Positions 23,235-32,424 of a stretch of DNA of 46,722 nt are shown one piece after another. The notes beneath the pieces are model-generated. The model had not been told where the DNA came from. It searched no databases and saw only the letters and a program-made list of their open reading frames with translations. Location of the stretch: positions 1 to 46,722 of the forward strand of contig JAFGMV010000081.1 in assembly GCA_016927315.1 (NCBI GenBank). Reading direction: 5' to 3'. The first letter of the stretch is position 1. Every line of letters starts with the position of its first letter. The position numbers and the translations under genes are program-made. The DNA comes from Anaerolineales bacterium (GTDB lineage: Bacteria; Chloroflexota; Anaerolineae; Anaerolineales; Villigracilaceae).

Positions 23235-23477
23235 GTGAACGATACAAAGCTTGAGCCCCTGGGGGCGCATGTGTTGCTGCGCTATGTCGAGCAGGAAGCC
23301 GCCAAGGCCCCCCCCCAGATCGGTGAAGTTGTTGCAATTGGTGAAGATGAAAAGATCAGGGTAAGAGTAGGGCAAAAGGCCCTCTTTCCGAAATACACCG
23401 GTACCGGTATCAAGCTCAACGCCTTCGAATTTGATCGTATGGATGCCGCCGATCAGTTGAAGGTGTTCAAAGGATAG
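23235..23477 (+). CDS. GroES-like co-chaperonin with shortened mobile loop
   Basis: 80 residues, against about 95 for normal GroES. The fold signature is present: KLEPLGAHVLLRYVEQE at the N-terminus, IGEVVAIGEDEKIRVRVGQKALFPKYTGTGIKL in the middle (key G-E-V-V-A-I-G and V-G-Q, F-x-K-Y-x-G), and a C-terminal strand. Between LLRYV and GEVVAIG there are only 11 residues, where E. coli GroES has about 22, and the GG-I-V-L tripeptide that docks to GroEL is missing. No groEL lies nearby. It starts with GTG behind GAGGAG and is 6 bp before trxB, so it is co-transcribed with it. Confidence 0.65.
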   Translation: MNDTKLEPLGAHVLLRYVEQEAAKAPPQIGEVVAIGEDEKIRVRVGQKALFPKYTGTGIKLNAFEFDRMDAADQLKVFKG

Positions 23478-23483
23478 ACTTCC

Positions 23484-24449
23484 ATGGTTGATTTGAACCT
23501 AACTAATTTATCCGGTTCTGGGGTGGGCGATGAACTGCTGGACGTGCTGGTGATCGGCTCCGGCCCGGCCGGGTTTGCTGCCGCGCTGTATGCGGCCCGT
23601 GCTGAAATGAAACCGGTCGTCTTGACCGGCATGGAGCTGGGCGGACAGGCGGCCCTGACCTATACCATCGAGAATTACCCGGGTTTCCCCGAGGGAGTGG
23701 GGGGCAGCGAACTGGGAGAGTTGTTCCAGAAGCAGGCTGTGCACTTTGGCGCCAGGGTCGAGTTTGATACGGCCACCGGCGTGGATCTATCTGCCCGCCC
23801 GTTCAAGGTCAAGACGGAAAACGGCGAGTACCGGGCTAAGTCCATTATTGTCAGCACAGGCGCAAGTCCTAATCACCTGAACATCTCTGGTGAAGCAGAG
23901 TTGACCGGCAGGGGAGTTTCTTACTGTGCTACCTGTGACGGCTGGTTTTTCAAGGATAAGAAAGTGGTTGTCGTTGGCGGCGGCGACAGTGCTCTTGAAG
24001 AAGCCCTGTTTCTGACCCGTTATGCTTCTTCGGTTACCGTTATCCACCGCCGTGATGAACTGCGGGCTGGTGCGATCCTGCAGAAGCGGGCTTTTAAAAA
24101 TGAGAAGGTCGACTTTATCTGGGATACGATCGTTACCGAAGTGACCGGTGCGGAGAAAGTGGAAAAGGTCAAACTGGAGAACCTCAAAACCGGTGAAGAG
24201 TCAGAACTGGCAACGGATGGAGTCTTTATCTTCATCGGCCATACGCCAAATACGCAGATTTTCAAAGACCAGCTTGAGATGGAGGACGGATATATCAAGG
24301 TCGATGCCCTGATGCAGACCAGTGTCCCTGGTGTGTATGCGGCCGGTGAAGCGGCGGATCCACATTTTCGTCAGGTGATCACTTCGGCCGGGATGGGCGC
24401 TGCAGCCGCGATCCAGGCCGCTCGTTTCCTGGAAGAAGCCGAAGCATAA
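23484..24449 (+). CDS. trxB: Thioredoxin-disulfide reductase
   Basis: 321 residues. FAD-binding GSGPAG at 25-30, redox-active pair CATC at C148/C151, NADPH-binding GGGDSA at 165-170, and the C-terminal FAD motif [15 protein letters not shown], where the usual GD is GE. It moves electrons from NADPH to thioredoxin in the cytosol. It follows the GroES-like gene by 6 bp and has an intrinsic terminator downstream. Confidence 0.9.
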   Translation: MVDLNLTNLSGSGVGDELLDVLVIGSGPAGFAAALYAARAEMKPVVLTGMELGGQAALTYTIENYPGFPEGVGGSELGELFQKQAVHFGARVEFDTATGVDLSARPFKVKTENGEYRAKSIIVSTGASPNHLNISGEAELTGRGVSYCATCDGWFFKDKKVVVVGGGDSALEEALFLTRYASSVTVIHRRDELRAGAILQKRAFKNEKVDFIWDTIVTEVTGAEKVEKVKLENLKTGEESELATDGVFIFIGHTPNTQIFKDQLEMEDGYIKVDALMQTSVPGVYAAGEAADPHFRQVITSAGMGAAAAIQAARFLEEAEA

Positions 24450-24477
24450 TCTGGAACCATTTACTGCCAGAAGGAAT

Positions 24478-24520
24478 GGAGATTCGGCTGCCTTGAAGGA
24501 AGCGGCCGATCTCCTTTTTT
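24478..24520 (+). terminator. Intrinsic terminator after trxB
   Basis: GGAGAT ... ATCTCC with an inner CGGC/GCCG pairing, then six T. The stem is imperfect but GC-rich and sits 28 bp after the stop. Confidence 0.75.
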
Positions 24521-24580
24521 ATCAAAGTTTTATGGCTGATTGAGTTTGTTTATGGACATATATAGTATAAATAAGGCTGA

Positions 24581-25561
<981 letters not shown>

Positions 25562-25604
25562 TTATTATTGAGGGTTTTTATATCAACAACGGAGGAACGA
25601 AGGT

Positions 25605-26918
25605 ATGTTTTTATATGATAACCTGAAAGCTCAAATCCCATTATGGCGGGAGCGAGCTGCAAAGCTGGTGCGGGAGCATGCGGATATGGTCATTGATACC
25701 GTGAAAATGTCACAGATCTATGGCGGTATGCGGGGGGTCAGAAGCCTGGTAACAGATATCTCCTTTGTCGACCCGGCTGAGGGGATCCGCCTGCGCGGTT
25801 TGACCGTTCCGCAGACGATTGACTTCTTGCCTACTTCCGACCAAGGGACCATGCCGTATGTGGGTGGATTGTATTACCTTTTGTTGACTGGTGAAATTCC
25901 AAGCAAGGAACAGGCTGAAGAGATCGAGTTGGAGTGGTGCAAGCGGTCGGATATTCCTCCCTATATCTTCCAGATGCTGCGGGACATCCCCCGCGATACC
26001 CATCCCATGGTGATGTTCTCGCAGGCGGTCCTGGCGCTGCAGCCGTATTCGGCCTTCTACAAGCGATACCATGAAGGGATGTCGAAGGAAGATTACTGGG
26101 AACCGGCCCTGGAAGACGCCCTGGACCTGACGGCCAAGCTGCCCGGTATCGCTGCCTACATCTACAACCTGAAATACAAGGAAGGCCAGGAACCGGATTG
26201 CGCAAATCTGGATTATGGCGCTAATTTTGCGGCCATGATTGGTGTAGAAGACCAGATCGGGTATGCTGATCTGGCGCGTTTGTATTTCATCATCCATTCT
26301 GACCACGAGCTTGGCAATGCTTCCGCACATACCACACACCTGGTTAGTTCCACCCTGTCGGATATCTTCTATGCCTATTCGGCTGGTCTGAATGCCCTGG
26401 CAGGTCCCCTGCATGGTCTGGCGAACCAGAAGGGGCTGGACTGGCTGCTGGGTGTGCGTGATAAGTTTGGTGGCGTGCCAACCCGCAACCAGCTGCGCGA
26501 GTATACCTGGGAGACACTCAATGCCGGGCAGGTGATCCCGGGGTATGGGCATGCAGTCCTGAGGGTTCCAGACCCGCGCTTCATGGTCCAATTGAGATAT
26601 GCCCGTGAGCATTTCCCTGAAGATCCGTTGATCAAGATTGCCGAACTGGTGTTTGATGTAGTTCCTGATGTCCTGATCGAACAGGGAAAAGCCAAGAATC
26701 CTGCCCCGAATGTGGACGCCATCAGCGGAGCGCTGCAATATCATTACGGTATTGAAGGGTTCGATTTTTACACGGTCCTGTTTGGCGTCGGGCGGGCGCT
26801 GGGTGTCACTGCCAATTATGTCTGGGCGCGTGCGCTCAACCAGCCCCTTGAACGACCGAAGTCATTGACAACCCCAATGCTGGAATGCCTGGTCAATGAT
26901 ACGGATTGTAAAGAATAA
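25605..26918 (+). CDS. gltA: Citrate synthase, mitochondrial-like type
   Basis: 437 residues. Motifs: SDHELGNASAHTTHLV (His of the oxaloacetate site), LAGPLHGLANQ (second His), GYGHAVLRVPDPRF (third His and Arg), then NVDAISGALQYHYG and a FGVGRALG ... ERPKS ending. The sequence is closer to the mitochondrial type than to the GltA type of E. coli. It condenses acetyl-CoA and oxaloacetate to citrate. Same strand as mdh, 43 bp apart; ends in a perfect terminator. Confidence 0.9.
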   Translation: MFLYDNLKAQIPLWRERAAKLVREHADMVIDTVKMSQIYGGMRGVRSLVTDISFVDPAEGIRLRGLTVPQTIDFLPTSDQGTMPYVGGLYYLLLTGEIPSKEQAEEIELEWCKRSDIPPYIFQMLRDIPRDTHPMVMFSQAVLALQPYSAFYKRYHEGMSKEDYWEPALEDALDLTAKLPGIAAYIYNLKYKEGQEPDCANLDYGANFAAMIGVEDQIGYADLARLYFIIHSDHELGNASAHTTHLVSSTLSDIFYAYSAGLNALAGPLHGLANQKGLDWLLGVRDKFGGVPTRNQLREYTWETLNAGQVIPGYGHAVLRVPDPRFMVQLRYAREHFPEDPLIKIAELVFDVVPDVLIEQGKAKNPAPNVDAISGALQYHYGIEGFDFYTVLFGVGRALGVTANYVWARALNQPLERPKSLTTPMLECLVNDTDCKE

Positions 26919-26923
26919 ATTTG

Positions 26924-26965
26924 AAAAAGTTCCCGGCTGTGGTTGATGAGCCGGGAACTTTTCTT
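26924..26965 (+). terminator. Bidirectional intrinsic terminator after citrate synthase
   Basis: AAAAGTTCCCGGCT and its exact complement AGCCGGGAACTTTT flank a 10-base loop (26925-26962). The A and T runs allow it to end both the plus-strand mdh-citrate synthase transcript and the minus-strand gene ending at 26975. Confidence 0.92.
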
Positions 26966-26974
26966 ATTTAGGGG

Positions 26975-27286
26975 CTATTCTTCATCGTCTTCGATAAATT
27001 TTCCACCAGTGATTGTTTTTTCCAGCAGTTTTCTATCTTTGTCGAACTCCAATTCAACCTCAATCTTCTGGAAACAGGGCAATTCTCCATTGCCTTCTCC
27101 CATAATGATTTTACGGCAGTGATAGGTGGCAGAGCTATCCCCATGAAATTCGATACTCAGGTCATTTGCCAGGTTAACACGAGTTGTGATCACTTCGCTG
27201 CAGCGGTTGCATTTTACAGTCAGCCAGAAAGAAAAATCTTCTTGCCTGGGGGTGAACATACCGGACAGTCTCTTGAAAAAATCCAT
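26975..27286 (-). CDS. Small Cys-containing protein of unknown function
   Basis: 103 residues, soluble. Four cysteines (VKCNRC, ATYHC and LPC) could bind one zinc. An acidic tail (EDDEE) follows. I do not recognise the family. It is convergent with the citrate synthase gene and shares its terminator. AAGGAGTTC lies about 7 bases before the ATG. Confidence 0.6.
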   Translation of the reverse strand: MDFFKRLSGMFTPRQEDFSFWLTVKCNRCSEVITTRVNLANDLSIEFHGDSSATYHCRKIIMGEGNGELPCFQKIEVELEFDKDRKLLEKTITGGKFIEDDEE

Positions 27287-27344
27287 AAAATGAACTCCTT
27301 AAATAAATATGCAGGAATTATAACTGATCAGCGGTTCTGAGCCG

Positions 27345-28679
27345 TCACGCGCCCCCGTTCACTTCTGGTGAGTGCGCTTGTTTTCTGATGTCTTTCCTGG
27401 GGACAAGGAAGTTCAGGCTGTAGAAGCCAGCCGTTGAAGCCAGCCCGATCAATCCGGCAATCATCCACAATATGCGCGGGTCATAATTGTCCATGATCAG
27501 GCCGGCCAGGATCGGGCCGATGGCAAACGGCAGGGCCCAGGAATATCCAAAGATGGCCATGTAGCGGCCGCGCATATCTTCCGGGGCGAATCTGGCTACC
27601 AGGGATTGGGAGACCGGTGCGATAATCATTTCACCGATGGTTATGATGACCATACCGATCAGGAACCAAAGGAAAACGCCGGTGAGTATGCAGCTTAAAC
27701 CGGGTAGTTCGATACCATTCAGTATTGTCATTGGTGGGATTTCAATGGGAAATGCGCCCTTGATGGGTGTGAATGCATACATCCCAAACCCTAACGCATA
27801 CAGGAAAGTACCGAAGGTCATCATGAGGAAGGGGGCTTTTTTCTCGATCCTGCGCGTGATCCAGAACTGCATGATGACAACCATGGCAGCGTTGATACTC
27901 AACAGAAATCCATAATCTGATTCGATCAGGTGGTGGGTTTTGACCAGGTAAACGCCCATGGTGGCGTTCATGTTCATGTACACCAGCGCAGAAAGCATGG
28001 AAACACCCATGAACAGCAGGAATAAACCGTCATTAAATACCCGCAGGTATCCGGAAAAAGTCTGCCCCATGCTTTCCAGTGGTGTATCTTCCTCCGGGCC
28101 GGGCTTGGTTTCCGGCAGCATCAGGACGATTAGGATGGCAGCGAAGATGCTGATGACAGCATCCGTGATGAATAGGGTAAGGTATGAGCTGGCAGCCAGG
28201 AAGCCGCCGATGGCGGGTCCGATGGCGGCCGACACATTGAATGCCACTCGGATCATCCCATAACCCTGGGCGCGTTTTTCTTCTGGGAGTAGATCTGCCA
28301 CCATAGCCTGCCGGGCCGGGCCGCCAACATCGGTGATCCCAGAAAGCGTGGCCAGGATGAAAAAAAGGACCATCGAGTTGGCAAAACCCATGGCCAGGGA
28401 ACTGAGCGAGGTGGCAATTAGTCCAAACACCAGGATGCCCTTCCGGCCTAGGCGGTCGCTGATAGCGCCTCCCATTGTGGAGCCGATCATTCCGGATATC
28501 GCAAAGATCAGGAAGAGCCAGCCGACTTCCGTCATGCCGACTTCAAACCGTTTGGTGATGTACAGTGCGAAGAAGGGGTACAGCATAAAGCCGCCAATGT
28601 GGTCTATGAAGGTGATGATGATCAATGACCAGAATGACTTGGGGTATTCGTTCATGACCGCAAGACTCTTTTTAATCAA
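27345..28679 (-). CDS. Major facilitator superfamily transporter
   Basis: 444 residues, about 12 helices. The MFS motif A is present as GGAISDRLGRKG in loop 2-3 and a weaker form RIEKKAP in the second half. PEEKRAQGYGMIRVAFNVSAAIGPAIGG is typical of DHA1-type drug/sugar exporters. Substrate unknown. Single gene, preceded by a terminator that separates it from the LysM gene. Confidence 0.85.
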   Translation of the reverse strand: MIKKSLAVMNEYPKSFWSLIIITFIDHIGGFMLYPFFALYITKRFEVGMTEVGWLFLIFAISGMIGSTMGGAISDRLGRKGILVFGLIATSLSSLAMGFANSMVLFFILATLSGITDVGGPARQAMVADLLPEEKRAQGYGMIRVAFNVSAAIGPAIGGFLAASSYLTLFITDAVISIFAAILIVLMLPETKPGPEEDTPLESMGQTFSGYLRVFNDGLFLLFMGVSMLSALVYMNMNATMGVYLVKTHHLIESDYGFLLSINAAMVVIMQFWITRRIEKKAPFLMMTFGTFLYALGFGMYAFTPIKGAFPIEIPPMTILNGIELPGLSCILTGVFLWFLIGMVIITIGEMIIAPVSQSLVARFAPEDMRGRYMAIFGYSWALPFAIGPILAGLIMDNYDPRILWMIAGLIGLASTAGFYSLNFLVPRKDIRKQAHSPEVNGGA

Positions 28680-28691
28680 AGGACACTCCTG

Positions 28692-28736
28692 AAAAAATAA
28701 TCCCCGTGGTATAGAAACCAGGCGGGGAGTTTTTTA
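28692..28736 (-). terminator. Terminator after the LysM gene
   Basis: CCCCG-CC-TGGT pairs with ACCA-CGGGG, loop TTCTAT (minus strand), then ATTATTTTTT. On the plus strand the stem is followed by AGTTTTTT, so it may also act there. Confidence 0.75.
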
Positions 28737-28759
28737 AAGTCAAGCCGATGTCGGTTCAA

Positions 28760-29929
28760 TCAGGGGGTTTCGGTAGCTTCTGGTGCACTTCCCATCCAGG
28801 AGAAAGTGCGTTTTTCGCTGGTGGCCCCGGCTGTATCGTAGATTGGCTCTCCCTGCTCGTCGGTGCCGGTCTGCCGTACGGATACCACCCACCAACGCAT
28901 GATATGCGCGAGGTTGTCCTTGGGGCGGAAATTGGTCGGAACGATGAATTTCGTGTCGGTAACGTATTCGGTTGTGCGGCGTCCCTGTCCCTCGGTGACA
29001 TCCTCCACGGTGACTTGGTAGGCTTCGTTTTCCCGCAGGGTGCCGATTGAGGCCCATTGCAGGGTGACGACATCATTTGCCAGGGTAAAGGCAGCGCCGT
29101 CTCCCGGCAGGAGCAGGTTTGGAGCTGGGTAGGGCGGCGGGATGGTCGCAGTCGGGGTTGGCCCAGGGGTGGCAGCTCGCCTGCAGAGCGGAATAATCAG
29201 CGATTGACCCAGGAAGACGTTATCCGTAGAGAGGCCATTAAATTCCTTGATAGCTTCCATTGGCACCTGGTAATTGGCTGCGATGCTGGACAGCGTGTCA
29301 TTTTCCTGAACAGTAACATTGATCTTATCACAGGCGATGGCTGTGGCGGTTAATGATTCCGGAGTGTTGGTGGCGGGCGGTGCGATGGTCGGGGTTGGAT
29401 AAGGCACCTTCAAGACCTGACCCACGACCAGGTTGCTGCAGTTGGCTGCCAGGTTGTTCTCGATTATGATGCTCTGGAATGAGACATTGAATGTATCTGC
29501 GATGCTCAGGCAGGTGTCGCCTGAAACAACGGTGTAGTCAAGGGGAGGTAGGGGAGTGGCGGTTGGTATGTCGGTGGGGATCAAGGTCTCAGTTGGTACC
29601 AGCGTTGAGGTGGGTGTCTCGGTAACCGTAGGAACCGGAGTTGGATCCTGCACTGCGCCGATCCCGCGCAGGGAGAAATACACTACAACTGCTCCGGCAA
29701 TCAGGAATAAAGCCAGAAACCCTATGGCCGCGGGTAGGCTGAGCGTAATTTCGGGCATTCTGCTGGCCTGCAGGGCCTTATCAGCCTTTTTAGGCGTTTC
29801 AGGCGTGGAAGGTTTTGAACCGGTACCCAGATCGGTACCGCAAACCGGACAGCGTACCGCAGTATCACTCAGGCGTGTACCACAGGTCGGGCATACTTTT
29901 GTCTTTTGAGATGCAGATTCTTGGCTCAT
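28760..29929 (-). CDS. Zinc-ribbon, membrane-anchored protein with two LysM domains
   Basis: 389 residues. A cytosolic zinc ribbon (C13/C16 and C27/C30 in VCPTCGTRL and CPVCGTDLG), one transmembrane helix (about 66-90), a Thr/Pro linker, LysM 1 (YTVVSGDTCLSIADTFNVS and on, ending GQVLKVP), LysM 2 (VTVQENDTLSSIAANYQVP, ending GQSLIIP), and a C-terminal Ig-like domain (FTLANDVVTLQWASIG and on). LysM domains bind peptidoglycan or chitin-like glycans, so the outer part should hold the wall. Role unknown; it may link an intracellular metal-binding unit with the envelope. Confidence 0.85.
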   Translation of the reverse strand: MSQESASQKTKVCPTCGTRLSDTAVRCPVCGTDLGTGSKPSTPETPKKADKALQASRMPEITLSLPAAIGFLALFLIAGAVVVYFSLRGIGAVQDPTPVPTVTETPTSTLVPTETLIPTDIPTATPLPPLDYTVVSGDTCLSIADTFNVSFQSIIIENNLAANCSNLVVGQVLKVPYPTPTIAPPATNTPESLTATAIACDKINVTVQENDTLSSIAANYQVPMEAIKEFNGLSTDNVFLGQSLIIPLCRRAATPGPTPTATIPPPYPAPNLLLPGDGAAFTLANDVVTLQWASIGTLRENEAYQVTVEDVTEGQGRRTTEYVTDTKFIVPTNFRPKDNLAHIMRWWVVSVRQTGTDEQGEPIYDTAGATSEKRTFSWMGSAPEATETP

Positions 29930-30008
29930 ACGGGCGGAAATTATACCATTGAACTGGTGTTTATCTGTTATACGATTGATCTCTGAAAAATATACTCAAA
30001 AAAGGGGG

Positions 30009-30296
30009 CTAGACACCTTCAACGACAACCATATTGGTGCAGCCATATTTATGCCGCATGGCGCGGACTGGAGCATATTCAGGGGAATTGAGCCAAGTTT
30101 TTGCCTGAGCGAGACTCTCAAACTCCAGAATGACCAGGCGTTTGGGTTGCCAGTCACCTTCCAGGAGTTCGTTCTGCCCGCCGCGGGCCAGGTATTTTCC
30201 ACCATACTGTTCCACGGTTGGTCTGGCCAGACGGGCATATGCCTGGTACCCCTCCATATCGATTACTTCCACATCGACAATTACATAGGCTGTCAT
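30009..30296 (-). CDS. DUF1330 protein
   Basis: 95 residues with the family pattern MTAYVIVDVEVIDMEGYQ, YARLARPTVEQYGGKYLARG and RLVILEFESLAQAKTWLNSPEY. A small ferredoxin-like-fold protein with unknown role. GGAGAAC lies about 5 bases before the ATG at 30296, so the upstream frame start (30311) is not needed. 23 bp after the methyltransferase-like gene, same strand. Confidence 0.8.
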   Translation of the reverse strand: MTAYVIVDVEVIDMEGYQAYARLARPTVEQYGGKYLARGGQNELLEGDWQPKRLVILEFESLAQAKTWLNSPEYAPVRAMRHKYGCTNMVVVEGV

Positions 30297-30319
30297 TTCA
30301 GTTCTCCTCAATGGTGATG

Positions 30320-30940
30320 TCAGAACAAAAATGGGAAGAAACGTTTTGTCCTGCGTCTGTATTCGTCAAAACCCGGCAGTTGCGCTAGGCTTTTGTCTTT
30401 TCGAAGCATGTTTGGGATCCAGTAAACCAGGACAAACAGGATCAAGGGGACGAAGGCCAGCCAAGTGACCGGCAGGATTGCGAAGGCCATGTAGATCAAC
30501 AATTCGCCAAAATAATTCGGGTTGCGGGAGAAGGACATCATTTCACCTGTGATCAGCTTGCCGGGCTGCAGTTTCAGGGATGTAAATTTTTGCATATCTG
30601 AAACAAAATGGAAAAAGATTCCAAACGTATAGAGGCTGATCGCCAGTGCCAGCAGCCAGCCAGGCGCGTGGACGCCGCGCCAGGTCAGCAGCCAGGCGGG
30701 GATCCAATACAGGGTCAGGGCAGCCCAACTGGCGAGTCCGAACCAGAGCGGGGTTTTCTCCTCCCAACTACGGTCTGGGAAGATACGGCTCTTGAACACC
30801 CACAGGAGGCCATAGGTGCCATGCAGGGAGAGATATACCCAGGCGGTGGGATTGTGCCATTGATGGTACACAGCCATCATGACTAAGATGGCCGTAAAGG
30901 TAAGGCCCTTATGCGTGTCGATATAGAATTTCAGTTTCAC
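30320..30940 (-). CDS. Membrane protein of the steroid-5-alpha-reductase/ICMT-like methyltransferase fold
   Basis: About 206 residues with six or so helices. The C-terminal signature GEMMSFSRNPNYFGELLIY, then RKDKSLAQLPGFDEYRRRTKRFFPF (key R-N-P-N-Y-F-G-E and E-Y-xxx-T) is that of DUF1295/ICMT-like enzymes. Reaction unknown. The open frame runs to 31045, but those residues overlap the end of the CorC-type gene; GAGGA sits 7 bases before the GTG at 30940, which I choose. Confidence 0.75.
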   Translation of the reverse strand: MKLKFYIDTHKGLTFTAILVMMAVYHQWHNPTAWVYLSLHGTYGLLWVFKSRIFPDRSWEEKTPLWFGLASWAALTLYWIPAWLLTWRGVHAPGWLLALAISLYTFGIFFHFVSDMQKFTSLKLQPGKLITGEMMSFSRNPNYFGELLIYMAFAILPVTWLAFVPLILFVLVYWIPNMLRKDKSLAQLPGFDEYRRRTKRFFPFLF

Positions 30941-30965
30941 GAGTATCCTCAGGTAAGCGGCAGTT

Positions 30966-32267
30966 TCATTCTGTAGTAGGGTGCTGCGGCAGGCTGGTGA
31001 CCAGAACCTTGTCCACACGATGGCCGTCCATATCAACGATTTCAAAACGCAGTCCCCGCCATTCGAACTGGTCGGCCACCTGGGGAACCTTGCCTAATTT
31101 CATCATTACAAAACCGCCCAGGGTTTCGTAATCTTGTTCCTGGGGAAGAGTCTTTCCCAGCCTGAAGATTGACTTGAAATCATCTGTATCCAGCATGCCG
31201 TCCAGCAGCCAGGAGCCATCCTGGCGTTGTGTAGCCTGCGGGGCGCTGGTCTGCAAGTCACCGACGATCTCTTCCACAATGTCATTGATGGTGAGCAGGC
31301 CTTGTACACCGCCGTGTTCGTCGATCACCAGCGCAATATCCTTGTTGTTTTCTTTGCAGTTTTTCAATGCATTTGAGGCAAAGGCAGTTTCCGGGATATA
31401 GAGCGCCGGTTTCAGGAATTTCTTCAGGTCAAGGTCTTCATTTTTTATACAGTGCATCAGCAGGTCCTTGGCCTTGACGATTCCCAGGATGTTATCCAGG
31501 GTACCCTGGCAGACCGGGAAGCGGGAATAAGGGCTGTTGGCGATCTTTTGTTCAATTTCTTCGGGGGTATCGAACAGGTCTAGCCAGACCATTTCCGGGC
31601 GTGGTGTCATCAAGGAATTCACGCGCCGGTCGTTCAGACGGAAGACGCCAGCGACCATATCCTGTTCGGCAGCCTCGAATATCCCGGCCCGGGTGCCCTG
31701 GTCGATCAGGACCCGTATTTCCTCTTCGGTTACCAGCGGCGCCTTCGACTGGCGGACACCGATCAGCCTCAAAATACCATCCGTGGAAAGGCTGAACAGT
31801 CTGACGACGGGTCTGAGCAGCCGGGAAAGTTTCTGCATCGGATTGGCGACCCGGGCAGCAATTTGCTCAGGGTTCTGGATGGCCAGCCGCTTGGGGACCA
31901 GTTCACCAAAAATGATAGAGAAGTAGGTAATCACCAGGACAACAATGGTCAGGCCAATCGGATCGGCGTAACTGCCCAGGTAAGGGATCTCTTTTAATAG
32001 GTTGGCGACCACTTCTGTCAGTGTTTTGCCGGCGACAGCACCGGACGCGACACCGATTAGTGTGATACCAATCTGGATGACCGACAGGAACAGGTTGGGG
32101 TCCTCTATGACTTCCAGGGCGGTACCAGCCCGCTTATCTCCCTCATTGACCATTTTTTGCAGGCGCGCTTTACGGGTTGCCAGCAGGGCTGCTTCTGACA
32201 TCGCCAGGATGTTGTTGAATACGATCAGGATGGCGATGATGATGATTTCATTGACATAATCGGGCAT
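30966..32267 (-). CDS. CNNM/CorC-type membrane protein (HlyC/CorC family)
   Basis: 433 residues: DUF21/CNNM transmembrane domain (first about 190; IIIIAILIVFNNILAMSEAA), two CBS domains (about 205-330; MTPRPEMVWLDL, FPVCQGTLDNILGIV, then ALVIDEHGGVQGLLTINDIV), and a CorC_HlyC C-terminal domain (DDFKSIFRLGKTL to HRVDKVLVTSL). Such proteins affect Mg2+/Co2+ transport; the 'hemolysin' label is historical. Probably co-transcribed with selD and the SPFH gene upstream. Confidence 0.88.
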   Translation of the reverse strand: MPDYVNEIIIIAILIVFNNILAMSEAALLATRKARLQKMVNEGDKRAGTALEVIEDPNLFLSVIQIGITLIGVASGAVAGKTLTEVVANLLKEIPYLGSYADPIGLTIVVLVITYFSIIFGELVPKRLAIQNPEQIAARVANPMQKLSRLLRPVVRLFSLSTDGILRLIGVRQSKAPLVTEEEIRVLIDQGTRAGIFEAAEQDMVAGVFRLNDRRVNSLMTPRPEMVWLDLFDTPEEIEQKIANSPYSRFPVCQGTLDNILGIVKAKDLLMHCIKNEDLDLKKFLKPALYIPETAFASNALKNCKENNKDIALVIDEHGGVQGLLTINDIVEEIVGDLQTSAPQATQRQDGSWLLDGMLDTDDFKSIFRLGKTLPQEQDYETLGGFVMMKLGKVPQVADQFEWRGLRFEIVDMDGHRVDKVLVTSLPQHPTTE

Positions 32268-32276
32268 GGGGCTGTG

Positions 32277-32424
32277 TTACCTGTTCTTATCGATTTTCTT
32301 TTCGATATCTTGCAAGTGTTGGTTTATTCTTTTTGAGTAACGTGTGATGATAAAGGGTATGAGCAGCAGGAGCAGGGCGAAGATACAGGTCAGGCCAAGT
32401 TCGAATACACCAATACGGAACATA
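32277..32424 (-). pseudogene. Small single-helix membrane protein with apparent frameshift
   Basis: Minus-strand ATG at 32424, AGGAG 4 bases upstream, starts MFRIGVFE. One base later in the T3 run (plus 32400-32402) the other frame continues with LGLTCIFALLLLLIPFIITRYSKR and a charged helical tail (INQHLQDIEKKIDKNR), then a stop 9 bp before the CorC-type gene. Together they form a convincing 47-48 residue protein of one helix and an amphipathic tail. A 1-base insertion in the homopolymer explains it, whether as mutation or as sequence error. Family unknown. Confidence 0.45.

Noticed and set aside
25710-26744. 344-codon minus-strand frame opposite citrate synthase
   Set aside because: It is the antisense shadow of a well-supported enzyme, has no family motif and no ribosome binding site; long shadows are common in this codon usage.
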